Below, in pieces: positions 1 through 8,349 of a DNA stretch of 64,000 bases. The position numbers and the translations under genes were made by a program. The stretch's first letter is position 1. Every line of letters begins with the position of its first letter. Location of the stretch: contig NZ_JANINP010000007.1 in assembly GCF_024508665.1 (NCBI RefSeq), forward strand, positions 1,054,001 to 1,118,000, read 5' to 3'. Below the pieces are notes generated by a model. It had not been told where the DNA came from and made no database searches. It saw only the letters and a list, made by a program, of their open reading frames with translations. This DNA is from Sphingomonas sp. (GTDB lineage: Bacteria; Pseudomonadota; Alphaproteobacteria; Sphingomonadales; Sphingomonadaceae).

Positions 1-186
1 TACGGCACCCTCAACGTCGACGCTTCGATGTCGTTCGCGGTGACCAAAAGGTTCAAGATCACGGGCGATTTCCTGAATCTCACCGATCAGAAAGGCGACC
101 AATATAGCGGCAAGGATCGCAAGGCGCAGCGCGTCTTCAGCACGACCGGGCGCTCCATCTTTCTTGGAGCGGCCTATAGTTTCTGA
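1..186 (+). CDS. TonB-dependent receptor, C-terminal fragment
   Basis: The open frame enters from the left edge and ends at TGA 184-186. The 61 visible residues contain a FLNLTDQKGDQYSG stretch and finish with FLGAAYSF. Alternating hydrophobic residues and a terminal Phe are typical of the last beta-strands of outer-membrane TonB-dependent receptors, especially the large Caulobacter/sphingomonad carbohydrate type. Only the end of the barrel is present, so no substrate can be read from it. It lies directly upstream of a pectin oligosaccharide lyase, which suggests a role in pectin fragment uptake. That role is inference from context. Confidence 0.75.
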   Translation, partial: YGTLNVDASMSFAVTKRFKITGDFLNLTDQKGDQYSGKDRKAQRVFSTTGRSIFLGAAYSF

Positions 187-287
187 CCGGGCCGTGCGGG
201 TCCTGCCACCGCGCGGGCACAGTCCGAAAACGACGGAGAGCTAGCGGCCGCGCGGCAGGGCGCGGCCGTATTGCAGAGGTGGAAGAC

Positions 288-1637
288 ATGAAGCTGGTGG
301 TTGCCGCATTGCTCGCTTTGACCGCTGTCGCGGCGCCGGTCGCTTTAGCCGCTGCGGATACGCCGCGCGAATGGGTCGACGCCAAGACCGGTCACCGGGT
401 GGTCCGGATATCGACCGGCCCCGGCATGTCGAGCCTCTATTTCCATCAGCAGGCCTTCACCCCGCAAGGGGACAAGATGGTCATCTCGACGGCGCAAGGG
501 ATCGCCGCAGTCGATATGAAGACATGGAAAATCTCGCCCATCGTCACCGGCAAGGGACTGCAATTGCTCTTTACCGGCCGCAAGACGCGCACCGTCTATT
601 ACTCCATCCGCGCCCGCTCGGGCGACGGCGCGGGTGCGGCGGATCGCGATGGCCAGACCGGCGCGATCGAGGTGTGGGCGGCGGATATCGACAGCGGAAA
701 GGCGCGGAAGATCGCCGACGTGCCGGCGGGCGGCATCGCGACCATCAATGCCGACGAAACCTTGCTGGCCGGAGCGGTGACCGAACGCGCGATGCCGCTG
801 CAGCCCGGCACCGCAGGCCGCGATGCCCGTTTCGATCAGGCACCTTATGCGGCGAACGGTCCTGACGGTAAGCCGCTGACGTTCGCCGAGGCCAAGGAAG
901 TGCGGCTGAACGAACGGCTTGAAGCCAAGATACCGATGGAGATCTTCACGATCGATATCCGCACCGGCCAGCGCAAGACGGTGATCGCGTCGACCGACTG
1001 GCTCAACCACCTTCAATTCTCGCCGACCGATCCCGGCCTGCTGATGTTTTGCCATGAAGGCCCCTGGCACAAGGTCGACCGGATCTGGACGATCAGGATC
1101 GACGGCACCGGCCTGACCAAGATCCATGCTCGTACGATGAACATGGAGATTGCCGGACATGAATTCTGGTCACCCGACGGCAAGACCATCTGGTACGATC
1201 TGCAAACGCCGCGCGGCGAAGTTTTCTGGCTCGCGGGATACGATCTCGCGACGGCCAAGCGGCGCTGGTACAAGGTCGACCGCAACCAATGGTCGGTCCA
1301 TTACAATATCTCGCCCGACCAGACTGTGTTCTCCGGCGACGGCGGTGACAGCGAAATGGTCGCGCACGCGCCGGACGGTAAATGGCTATATCTGTTCCGT
1401 CCCAAGGCGATCCCCGATGTCGCGGGCATCCATGCACCGGGCTCGGAGGCGCTGATCGCGCCCGGCACATTGGAGGGCGAGAAGCTGGTCGACATGTTCC
1501 GGCAGGATTATCGGCTGGAGCCCAACGCCCGTTTTTCACCCGACGGCAAATGGCTGATCTTCCGCTCGAACATGGAAGGTGAGCCGGGCATCTACGCGGT
1601 CGAGATCGCGCGCCAAGCCGTCGCAACACGATCATGA
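288..1637 (+). CDS. ogl: Oligogalacturonate lyase (PL22 family), secreted
   Basis: 449 residues. It likely cleaves short, often unsaturated, galacturonate oligomers by beta-elimination to monomeric keto-uronates. ATG 288 was chosen because an AGAGGTGG-type ribosome site precedes it; GTG 279 is in frame but lacks spacing. Residues 1-21 form a Sec signal peptide ending VALA, so the enzyme is probably periplasmic. The rest reads as a seven-bladed propeller typical of PL22. Family-like motifs are LNHLQFSP (His241), CHEGPW (255-260), GHEFW (His291) and QWSVHYN (334-340); the His and Gln residues are candidates for the metal site and general base. The spacing of the last motif differs slightly from enzymes I know. 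It precedes an IclR regulator gene and opens the pectin locus. Confidence 0.85.
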   Translation: MKLVVAALLALTAVAAPVALAAADTPREWVDAKTGHRVVRISTGPGMSSLYFHQQAFTPQGDKMVISTAQGIAAVDMKTWKISPIVTGKGLQLLFTGRKTRTVYYSIRARSGDGAGAADRDGQTGAIEVWAADIDSGKARKIADVPAGGIATINADETLLAGAVTERAMPLQPGTAGRDARFDQAPYAANGPDGKPLTFAEAKEVRLNERLEAKIPMEIFTIDIRTGQRKTVIASTDWLNHLQFSPTDPGLLMFCHEGPWHKVDRIWTIRIDGTGLTKIHARTMNMEIAGHEFWSPDGKTIWYDLQTPRGEVFWLAGYDLATAKRRWYKVDRNQWSVHYNISPDQTVFSGDGGDSEMVAHAPDGKWLYLFRPKAIPDVAGIHAPGSEALIAPGTLEGEKLVDMFRQDYRLEPNARFSPDGKWLIFRSNMEGEPGIYAVEIARQAVATRS

Positions 1638-1800
1638 ACCTCGCCGGCATCGAGGATGCGCAACGCGGGCGGCCCCTTTCTCTTCCGTTTCATGCCGCGG
1701 ACAGCTAGTGAAAGGGCGGGGAGGAAACTATCTCGTTCCGCGACCCTCAGACTAATCAGCATTCACCAGTGCGCCGACGTTAGCGCGGAGATAGAATTCG

Positions 1801-2586
1801 ATGTCGAAAGATACTGACGTCAAGGATCCCTACGCTTCGTTGAAGGGCGCGCAATCGCTGATGCGCGCGTTGGACATTCTCGACCAGGTAATCAACGGCC
1901 CGGTGAAATCGGCGGACTTGGCGCGAAATCTCGATCTCACGCGATCAACGACGCATCGACTTGCCCAAGCGCTGCGGGCGCGCGACTATCTTGCGATCAC
2001 GCCGGACGGCTATTCGCTGGGTCCCAAGCTTCTCCAGCTCGGGTCGATGGCGCAAGAGCAGACCGATTATGTGCGGGTCGCCAGGCCGCATCTCGAGGCA
2101 CTTTCGGCCGAAACCGGATATTGCGTGTTTCTCGGCAAGCGCGAGGGGGACTGGTCTCGCCACCTCGACCGCGTGACCGGGCGGCAGCGGCTGCGCGTGG
2201 CGACGGCGCCCGGCGATCGGCGATTGATCGTCGAAACCGGCATCGGCAAGGCGCTGCTGCTCGACCAGTCGGAAGACTCGCTCACCAAATTGTTCCAGGC
2301 CGAAAAGCCCGACGCCAGCGCGAAGAAGCTGAAGGACTGGCTCGACGCCATGCGGGCGAACAAAGAGCGAGGCGTGGTGCTGCACGAGAGTGAGGCCGGC
2401 GATTTCGTGCGCTCCGTCGCGGCGCCCGTGCGGAACGACAAGGGCAATATCGTCGTCGCCATCAGCATCGCCGGAGCAGCCGCCTATCTGACCGACAAGG
2501 TCCTCGACGAGCTCGCCGCCCCGGTGAAAGCGGCGGCGGCGAGCATCGGTGCCTCGCTTGGATATCGAGCGTCCGCGTCCGATTAG
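1801..2586 (+). CDS. IclR-family transcriptional regulator
   Basis: 261 residues. An N-terminal winged helix-turn-helix (about 15-75, containing SADLARNLDLTRSTTHRLAQ) is followed by the IclR effector domain (about 85-255), which includes the conserved VAAPVRNDKGNIVVAISIAG segment near the C-terminus. Family members that sit with pectin genes (KdgR type) usually repress until a keto-deoxy sugar acid binds. Here the gene follows an oligogalacturonate lyase, so a KdgR-like role is reasonable but not shown. The 163-nt gap before it holds no clear operator. A hairpin follows the stop, separating it from the convergent gene. Confidence 0.85.
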   Translation: MSKDTDVKDPYASLKGAQSLMRALDILDQVINGPVKSADLARNLDLTRSTTHRLAQALRARDYLAITPDGYSLGPKLLQLGSMAQEQTDYVRVARPHLEALSAETGYCVFLGKREGDWSRHLDRVTGRQRLRVATAPGDRRLIVETGIGKALLLDQSEDSLTKLFQAEKPDASAKKLKDWLDAMRANKERGVVLHESEAGDFVRSVAAPVRNDKGNIVVAISIAGAAAYLTDKVLDELAAPVKAAAASIGASLGYRASASD

Positions 2587-2603
2587 ACCCGCTCTCGGCG
2601 GGT
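2587..2603. terminator. Short hairpin between convergent genes
   Basis: ACCCGC (2587-2592) pairs with GCGGGT (2598-2603) around a TCTCG loop, directly after the IclR stop codon and 20 nt before the stop of the opposing gene. There is no T-run, so it is a weak or Rho-assisted terminator candidate at best. Confidence 0.4.
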
Positions 2604-2622
2604 TGGAAAGAAGCGTTACCCG

Positions 2623-4527
2623 TCAGGGATTCGGCATCGTGAACAGTCGGTCATAATCGCGCCAATGCGCATTCATGGTGCGGACCTTTTGCCGCAGCAC
2701 GGACTGGAAATTTGGCCCAAGCTTCATGATCGTCTCCTCACCGTCACTGGCGGCAAGGTCGAGCAGGGGGCGGCTGCTGCTCGACATCAGCGCGTCGAGC
2801 GCCACCGCCGTATCGATCTCGCGCCGCGCGGTGTTGATCATGTCGGCGCGCGCCCAATCGTTCTGTGTGCCCAGCACCGGATGGCCTTCGGGTTTCACGC
2901 CCAGCGCCGTGATACGGTCCAGCTGGGCCTGATAGCCGACCATGTTGTCGGCCGACTGCAATAAATAGCCGAGCGCCTGAACGCGCTTGCTCGTGAGTCG
3001 CCAATAGTCCGCCGCCTCGGGAGCGGTTGCCGAGGCCGCGAGCGCGTCGAAATCCTTCTGCGCGCGCCGGATGCGCGGCATGGATATTTCGATGGCGCGC
3101 TGGAACAGCAGGTGCGCGCCCCATCCTTCGTACATGCGCATTGCCTGGATGTCGGCCAGGTTTGACGCCGATTCTTCGGTTCCCGCCTGAAAGAGGAAAC
3201 GGCGATAGCCGGCCTTTTCGGCATCGGTCAGCTCGGCCGGAAACGGCACCATCGGCCGTTCGATCCAGCGATTGAGCACGTGACCCATGCGCAGCATCGG
3301 ACCGAAGTCGAGTACGTCGAGATATTTGCGGACATCGTTGAGCGCGCTCCAGGCATCGATCAGCGTGTCGGCCTTGCCGTCTCCTACTTCGGACACCGCG
3401 AACCGCCGCAGCGCCGAGAGCCGCTCGGCCGTCGTCGCCATCGGTTGATCCCGCGTCGATCGGAACAGCCGGAACGCGAAATCCTCGCTCTCGCGATCGC
3501 CGAGCAGATAGGCTTTGTGTGTTCCGCTCGATGTGGCGACCGGATCGAAACTCGGAACGACGAGGCCGATGACGGGCGAAAATGCGCCGTCATCGATCCG
3601 GGTGAGGCCGATCTCGAATGGATGTCCGTCGGGACCTTCCTTGCCGTTTACGGCGAGATCGGCGGGGAGCTTGCGCTGGATGTTTTCGAGCACGTCCGGA
3701 CCAAAGGTCGCGATCATCCAGGGCCGGGGCGGTATCTGATTGATGTTGATGCGGATGCGATGACCCGACGCGGCCGCCGCCTGCTGGATGTTGGTCATGA
3801 AGCCGATCACGCGGTCCGCGAGCGGCACGTCGCGCTTGTCCGAAGCGCCATTCGCGCCGGGATACAGGCCGGGCGCCCAGTCGAAGCCCGATCCGGCATC
3901 GGTCGTGACCCACAGAAATGTTTCGACCTGGGGGCATGCCGACAGGAGTGCATTGGTCGCCTCGCGGTACATCGCCAGCACATCGGGATTGGCCACATTG
4001 GGCGCGAAATAGACCTTCTTCGATCGCGTGACCTGATCGATGCGCGGGCCGCGATATTCGGGATGCGCGGCGAAGAACGCCTCGGGCAGGACGCCGGGCT
4101 CGTTCGCGCTCCAGATGGCCTTCAGATCGTATTTGCCGAGAATGCGGCAGCGCTCCGTTACGATATGCTGGACGCGCGCCGCATAGGCCGCGTCCATGAA
4201 TGGACGGACCAGGGCGGGCGGGAACATCTTGAACAAGGTGGCATGGTGCGCGAACCACGCCGGATAGGGATCCTCGGCGTCCAATTCCCAATAGGCGATC
4301 GGAAGCCCTTCGGTGACGACTACCTCCGTCGCACCCAATTCGTGCGCCATCCTGGCGCGGCGGTCGAAGTCGGCGAGATCGTCGGCATCCCGGCTCGCCA
4401 TCGAAGCGCCGGTCGACTTTTCCCTTGCGGCGGGGATCTTCCGGGCATCGGCGGGCGGGGCGATCGTCGACGTCAGGGCCACCAAAAGAGGCACCGCCAA
4501 GGCGCGCCAAACCAACAGACGTTTCAT
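2623..4527 (-). CDS. Secreted protein of unknown function in pectin locus
   Basis: 634 residues; ATG at 4527 with a GGAG site 8 nt upstream. A Sec signal (MKRLLVWRAL...PPADA) marks it for export. I do not recognise the family. Hydrophobic stretches such as ATEVVVTEG, LKAIWSANEPG, ETFLWVTTDAG, IRININ and VIGLVVPS alternate with helices, as in a (beta/alpha)8 barrel. NEP at 142-144 resembles the acid/base NEP of clan A glycoside hydrolases, and Asp210 lies in TTDAG. The C-terminal half (about 400-634) is helix-rich. It sits 28 nt downstream of the PL26-like lyase on the same strand, so it is probably co-transcribed and may act on a rhamnogalacturonan-I side chain. Function is inference only. 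Confidence 0.75.
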   Translation of the reverse strand: MKRLLVWRALAVPLLVALTSTIAPPADARKIPAAREKSTGASMASRDADDLADFDRRARMAHELGATEVVVTEGLPIAYWELDAEDPYPAWFAHHATLFKMFPPALVRPFMDAAYAARVQHIVTERCRILGKYDLKAIWSANEPGVLPEAFFAAHPEYRGPRIDQVTRSKKVYFAPNVANPDVLAMYREATNALLSACPQVETFLWVTTDAGSGFDWAPGLYPGANGASDKRDVPLADRVIGFMTNIQQAAAASGHRIRININQIPPRPWMIATFGPDVLENIQRKLPADLAVNGKEGPDGHPFEIGLTRIDDGAFSPVIGLVVPSFDPVATSSGTHKAYLLGDRESEDFAFRLFRSTRDQPMATTAERLSALRRFAVSEVGDGKADTLIDAWSALNDVRKYLDVLDFGPMLRMGHVLNRWIERPMVPFPAELTDAEKAGYRRFLFQAGTEESASNLADIQAMRMYEGWGAHLLFQRAIEISMPRIRRAQKDFDALAASATAPEAADYWRLTSKRVQALGYLLQSADNMVGYQAQLDRITALGVKPEGHPVLGTQNDWARADMINTARREIDTAVALDALMSSSSRPLLDLAASDGEETIMKLGPNFQSVLRQKVRTMNAHWRDYDRLFTMPNP

Positions 4528-4555
4528 AAACTTACTCCGATCGTGCGGCTGCGAC

Positions 4556-7270
4556 CTAGTCGCGGCCGGAATCGCCCCGCCGCCGGCGTCCGGGAGCGTC
4601 GGGCGCGACAATCGGCACGCGGTCGAGCGCTTCCGGTATGAGGGCCAGGCATTGGATCGCCGCCAGTCCCCATTGTGCCGAGGCATTGGTCGACACGCCC
4701 GGCCATTCGACCACGCCATCGACCATATGCCGCGGGTCGCGCGGCCATGTCCCGAGCCCGGCATCGCCCGACAGGAACTCGCCGGCCGCGCGCGTCGCCA
4801 GCGCCGTGTCCTTTTCCTGAAACGCGGCATAAGCGGTCAGCCGCGAATGTCCCTCGCGCAGGTTGCGCGGTCCGAACGGCGGCCCGAATTTCGCCAGATA
4901 TTCGGCCTGCGGCGCGTTGTACCAGCGGCAATATTCGAGCCATGCGGCGCGATAGGAAGGAACGTCGAGCAGGCGCAGCAGCTCCGAACTGACTTCCACC
5001 GCGCCGAATACGGCATTGAGATGCGACAATCCGATCCCGCGCTTCTGGTCGATGAAACGCCCCGTAGCCAGTTCGAACGGCGCGCTTCCGGTCATCCAGC
5101 CGTGCGGCAGGCGGCCGATCGTCTCCAGCCCGGCGACGATGCGATCGCGCCATTTGGTGTTGCCCGTCCGCTCCCATTCGGTCAGCCAGGCCGCGGCGAG
5201 GGGGCACCAGGTCGTGCCGAACGTCATTTCGACGGTACCGGGCGGGAGTTGCGGCTTCTTGGCGCCGGGGACCTTTCGCCCGATCTCGACATCGATCAAC
5301 GCGTGATCGGAGGTGATCAGCGCCCGCATCAGGTCGCCAACCCGCTCGTCGGCGGTCAGATAATAAAAGATCCGCCGATAGGTGGCGTTGCTGACGCGCG
5401 GTTGTTTCGAGCTGTCGCCCCAATGCTGCACGCCATGGCGCGTGCCGAGGCCGGCGAAACGCCCGGTGTGATAGACGTCGACCTCGCTGGTGTGGCGGGT
5501 CATCGCTTCGGCCAGGCGCCATGTCTGGGCGTCGCCGGTCCGCAGCGCCTGGTACCAGAGCCACAGATCAGTCGACAGCTCGCTATTGTCCCAGGCGAAG
5601 CCGCCAATGTCGTAGCGCCAGCGATGGCGGTCGCTATCATAGGTGTGCATCACATCGCCATGGTTCCAAAAACCATACCAGGAGCGACGATCGACCTCTC
5701 CGGCGTAGAAATCGACCAGGTTGGACAGTTGGTTCTCGATCGCAGTGCGATTGGGAGTCGAACGGTCGGGCAGGCCATAATCGGCGAATATCCCGGCGGC
5801 ATGGAGGTGGCCGGGCGCGGCCATCAATTGCGGCGGTTGCGCCTGAAAAGCGGACATTGCCGCCAACGTGTCGTGATCGGGCGTGGCGGGCAGCGCCCAC
5901 AGCATCAATTCGCTGGTGCGCGCGATGCCCGAGGCGTCGTCCCAGCCCGGCTCATAATCCTCATAGGTGACCGACAGCCCCTCGTTCTGCGCGTCATACC
6001 CCTCCATGCCCATCGTGCCGTGATAGGGGCGCAGGTTCATGGCGGGCGCCTCGGGCGACCAGAGCCAGGCGGTCAGCCTTGCGGTGTCGCTCGTCGCGCC
6101 GTCGATGTGCAGCGCGGTCGGATGGCGTTGCCAGAAATAGCGCACGCCGATCGCGGTTCCTCCCTCCGGCCCGCCGACATAAGCCAGGCCGGGCGCGCGT
6201 CGTCCTTCCTCCGCGTCGATCCAACCTTGATCGGGACCAGTGCGCTTGGTCAGCGCCCAGCCATTGGCGGTCGGCTGCTCCAAGCGGAAGTCGCCCCAGG
6301 CGGGAATGCGGTTCAGCGTCGCACGGACCGCTCCCGCCATCTGGCCGAGCGGGGGGACGGCGCGGCCGGCTATCTGCGCGTCGCGAAAGGCCTTGCCGGG
6401 ATCGCGGCGCAGCCCGGTCAGCGGGCGGACGGCTTCGGCGAACATCTGGCCGTCTGTTGCGACGCGGATGTGACGATCGTGAAGCTCGCCGCGCATTGGC
6501 ACCGCCGCACTTATGCCGAGCGAGGAAACGAAGTCCTTGCTCGCGCTGCCGTCGAACACCACCGAATGGACGATGCGCAGGCCAGCCGATCCGGCGTAGG
6601 CGTAGAGCCGGACGGTGAACGGTATCCAGGCGCGTTTGCCCGAAATATGGTGACCATCGATCCGCACCACCGCACGAACCGGGCCGCGCTGCTCGACCGT
6701 CACCGTGTCGATCCGACCGGTGAACGGCGTATCGGCACCGTGGAGTGGTTCGGTGCGCGACGATCCGACCAATGAGACGGGGCCGAGCACCGTCTTGCCG
6801 CCCTGCGTCGCCGATCGGATCAGCGCGTCGCCGCTCTTCGCGATTTCCCAAGCGAGGTTACCGACGCGGATCGTGATTGTTGCTGGGTTCTCTGCGACTG
6901 CGACAGGCTGGGCCGGCGGGACGGGCCGGCCGCGCGTGACGGTCAGCGCGTCTGGCGATAGGTCGGCCGGGATCGCGTGCGCAGTCCACTTGACCGACCC
7001 ATCGGGCCAGGTCGCGGTGATCCAGGTTTGTGATGGTACCGGCTTTCCCGCGCCATCGAGAACGGTCAGCGGCGTATCGCGCTTGACGGTCCCGCGCGGC
7101 CAGGCGACGCCAAAGGTCTGGCCGCCATGCGTGATGGGGGGTTGCCCGTCGATCCAGCGCACCGGTGCAGGGGCGACGCTGGCGCGCGCAGCGTCAAGTC
7201 TGAACGGAAGCAGGGTCGTCACGCCCGCCAACAAGCCGGCCTTCAGCGCTTCGCGACGGCTCAGATGCAT
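4556..7270 (-). CDS. Exo-rhamnogalacturonan lyase-like protein (PL26/YetA type), exported
   Basis: 904 residues. ATG at 7270 was chosen because GGAGAGAG stands just ahead of it; an in-frame ATG at 7282 would bury that site. The N-terminus, with SRREALKAGLLAG and a hydrophobic stretch, looks like a Tat signal. The first domain (about 35-130; WPRGTVKRDTPLTVLDGAGK, TWPDGSVKWTAHAI) matches the RIFT-barrel start of PcRGLX/YetA proteins. Middle and C-terminal parts fit the catalytic (alpha/alpha)6 and beta-sandwich modules. Family enzymes remove unsaturated galacturonosyl-rhamnose units from RG-I chain ends. It is divergent from the acetylesterase operon and leads a two-gene unit with the unknown gene at 2623-4527. 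Confidence 0.72.
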   Translation of the reverse strand: MHLSRREALKAGLLAGVTTLLPFRLDAARASVAPAPVRWIDGQPPITHGGQTFGVAWPRGTVKRDTPLTVLDGAGKPVPSQTWITATWPDGSVKWTAHAIPADLSPDALTVTRGRPVPPAQPVAVAENPATITIRVGNLAWEIAKSGDALIRSATQGGKTVLGPVSLVGSSRTEPLHGADTPFTGRIDTVTVEQRGPVRAVVRIDGHHISGKRAWIPFTVRLYAYAGSAGLRIVHSVVFDGSASKDFVSSLGISAAVPMRGELHDRHIRVATDGQMFAEAVRPLTGLRRDPGKAFRDAQIAGRAVPPLGQMAGAVRATLNRIPAWGDFRLEQPTANGWALTKRTGPDQGWIDAEEGRRAPGLAYVGGPEGGTAIGVRYFWQRHPTALHIDGATSDTARLTAWLWSPEAPAMNLRPYHGTMGMEGYDAQNEGLSVTYEDYEPGWDDASGIARTSELMLWALPATPDHDTLAAMSAFQAQPPQLMAAPGHLHAAGIFADYGLPDRSTPNRTAIENQLSNLVDFYAGEVDRRSWYGFWNHGDVMHTYDSDRHRWRYDIGGFAWDNSELSTDLWLWYQALRTGDAQTWRLAEAMTRHTSEVDVYHTGRFAGLGTRHGVQHWGDSSKQPRVSNATYRRIFYYLTADERVGDLMRALITSDHALIDVEIGRKVPGAKKPQLPPGTVEMTFGTTWCPLAAAWLTEWERTGNTKWRDRIVAGLETIGRLPHGWMTGSAPFELATGRFIDQKRGIGLSHLNAVFGAVEVSSELLRLLDVPSYRAAWLEYCRWYNAPQAEYLAKFGPPFGPRNLREGHSRLTAYAAFQEKDTALATRAAGEFLSGDAGLGTWPRDPRHMVDGVVEWPGVSTNASAQWGLAAIQCLALIPEALDRVPIVAPDAPGRRRRGDSGRD

Positions 7271-7454
7271 CTCTCTCTCCATCAACGGCTGAGGACGGCG
7301 ACCATATGGGTCACAGGGCGCGCGCCGAAGGGCATGCATGCCAGCCGGATTATACCCATCGCGTCGTCGCCCCTTCGCTTTCCTCTCCACGCTGTTATCG
7401 CGCGTTTGTTCTATTAGGTCGCGTAGCACGTCCCGAAATATAGAAGCAACGTCT

Positions 7455-7464
7455 ACATAATGGG
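7455..7464 (+). promoter_or_regulatory. ACATAATGGG motif in divergent promoter region
   Basis: The 278-nt gap between the divergent PL26-like gene and the CE12 operon is AT-richer than its surroundings around 7430-7480. It contains ACATAATGGG, followed by an A-run. The identical ten bases recur at 17701-17710 before the rhamnose mutarotase gene. CTACA (7453-7457) and TGTAG (7471-7475) flank the motif here as a 5-bp inverted repeat. It may be an operator of one of the two local regulators; this is inference from two copies. Confidence 0.3.
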
Positions 7465-7548
7465 AAAAATTGTAGCAAAATATCGCAGCCTGTTGCGGTG
7501 TGTAGGACGTGGTCGCATAATGCGGAACAGGGTGACGAGGAGAGAAGG

Positions 7549-8349
7549 ATGCGGGTTTCCACCGTGTTGGCCGGGGCCTTGGCCTTGTTTGTGGCGGCAA
7601 GCTTGCCGGCATCGGAGCCCGCCCCGATGCGCATCTTCATCGCCAGCGATTCGACCGCGCAGGATTACAAACCCGACAAATATCCGCAGTCGGGATGGGG
7701 CACGATGTTGCGGTGCGCGGTGGGGCCGGGCGTGACGGTCGAGAACCGCGCGATCGGCGGGCGCAGCACCAACAGCTTCATCCGCGAAGGCCGGCTCGAC
7801 AAGATCGCCGCCGATCTGAGGAAGGGCGACACCCTGCTGATCCAGTTCGGCCATAACGACGCAAGCATCGACAAGCCCGAACGGTACACCACTGTCGAGC
7901 AATATATCGCCAACCTCCACCGCTTTCTCGACGTGGCGAAAAGGGCGGGAGCGAGGGCGGTGATCCTGACCCCGGTCGCACGCCGCGATTTCAAGGACGG
8001 CGTCGAACAGCGGAGCTTCCCCCTTTATGCCGATGCCGCGCGCCGCGTGGCGAGGGAAACGCGCACGCCCTTGATCGACCTGGGCAAGAGCTCGCAGGCG
8101 ATGGTCCAGGCGCTGGGTCCGGATGCCGCCAAGGGTTATTATCTGCATTATGACGGCGCGGCAGGGGCGCCGGGTTATCCCAACGGCGTATCCGACGACA
8201 CGCATTTCAGCGAGGTCGGCGCACGCCATATCGCCGACCTGGTGGCGACCGGCCTCAAGGCGCTGCGCTTGCCGATCTCGAAGCGGGTGACGCCGCACAC
8301 CCCGGCGCTGACCCGCACTATTCCGGCGGGCGGGCCGTCATGCGTCTGA
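7549..8349 (+). CDS. Rhamnogalacturonan acetylesterase, GDSL type (CE12)
   Basis: 266 residues; ATG 7549 follows an AGGAGAGAAGG ribosome site. A signal peptide (about 1-22) precedes a compact SGNH hydrolase domain. Block I reads ASDSTAQ with nucleophile Ser35, NRAIGGRST supplies the oxyanion Gly, QFGHND supplies the Asn, and DDTHFSEVGA supplies the Asp-His pair (His219). This layout is that of CE12 enzymes, which remove acetyl groups from galacturonate in RG-I so that lyases can act. It is the first of three esterase genes in an overlapping operon; its last 10 nt overlap the next start. Confidence 0.88.
   Translation: MRVSTVLAGALALFVAASLPASEPAPMRIFIASDSTAQDYKPDKYPQSGWGTMLRCAVGPGVTVENRAIGGRSTNSFIREGRLDKIAADLRKGDTLLIQFGHNDASIDKPERYTTVEQYIANLHRFLDVAKRAGARAVILTPVARRDFKDGVEQRSFPLYADAARRVARETRTPLIDLGKSSQAMVQALGPDAAKGYYLHYDGAAGAPGYPNGVSDDTHFSEVGARHIADLVATGLKALRLPISKRVTPHTPALTRTIPAGGPSCV

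Noticed and set aside
345..1160. Long minus-strand frame opposite the PL22 gene
   Set aside because: Arg/His-rich composition, no ribosome site and full overlap with a clear enzyme gene; a shadow of GC-rich codon use.
1731..1747. GGAA-rich partial inverted repeat before the IclR gene as a KdgR-type box
   Set aside because: Only the outer four bases pair (GGAA/TTCC) and no second copy was seen, so it is within chance.
4313..6775. 820-codon plus-strand frame opposite the PL26-like gene
   Set aside because: No recognisable domain and Arg-rich; it overlaps two genes with signal peptides and ribosome sites on the other strand.
7427..7511. CACGTCC and GGACGTG as a 7-bp inverted repeat in the CE12 promoter gap
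   Set aside because: The arms are 71 nt apart and GC-rich; such pairs are common in this DNA.
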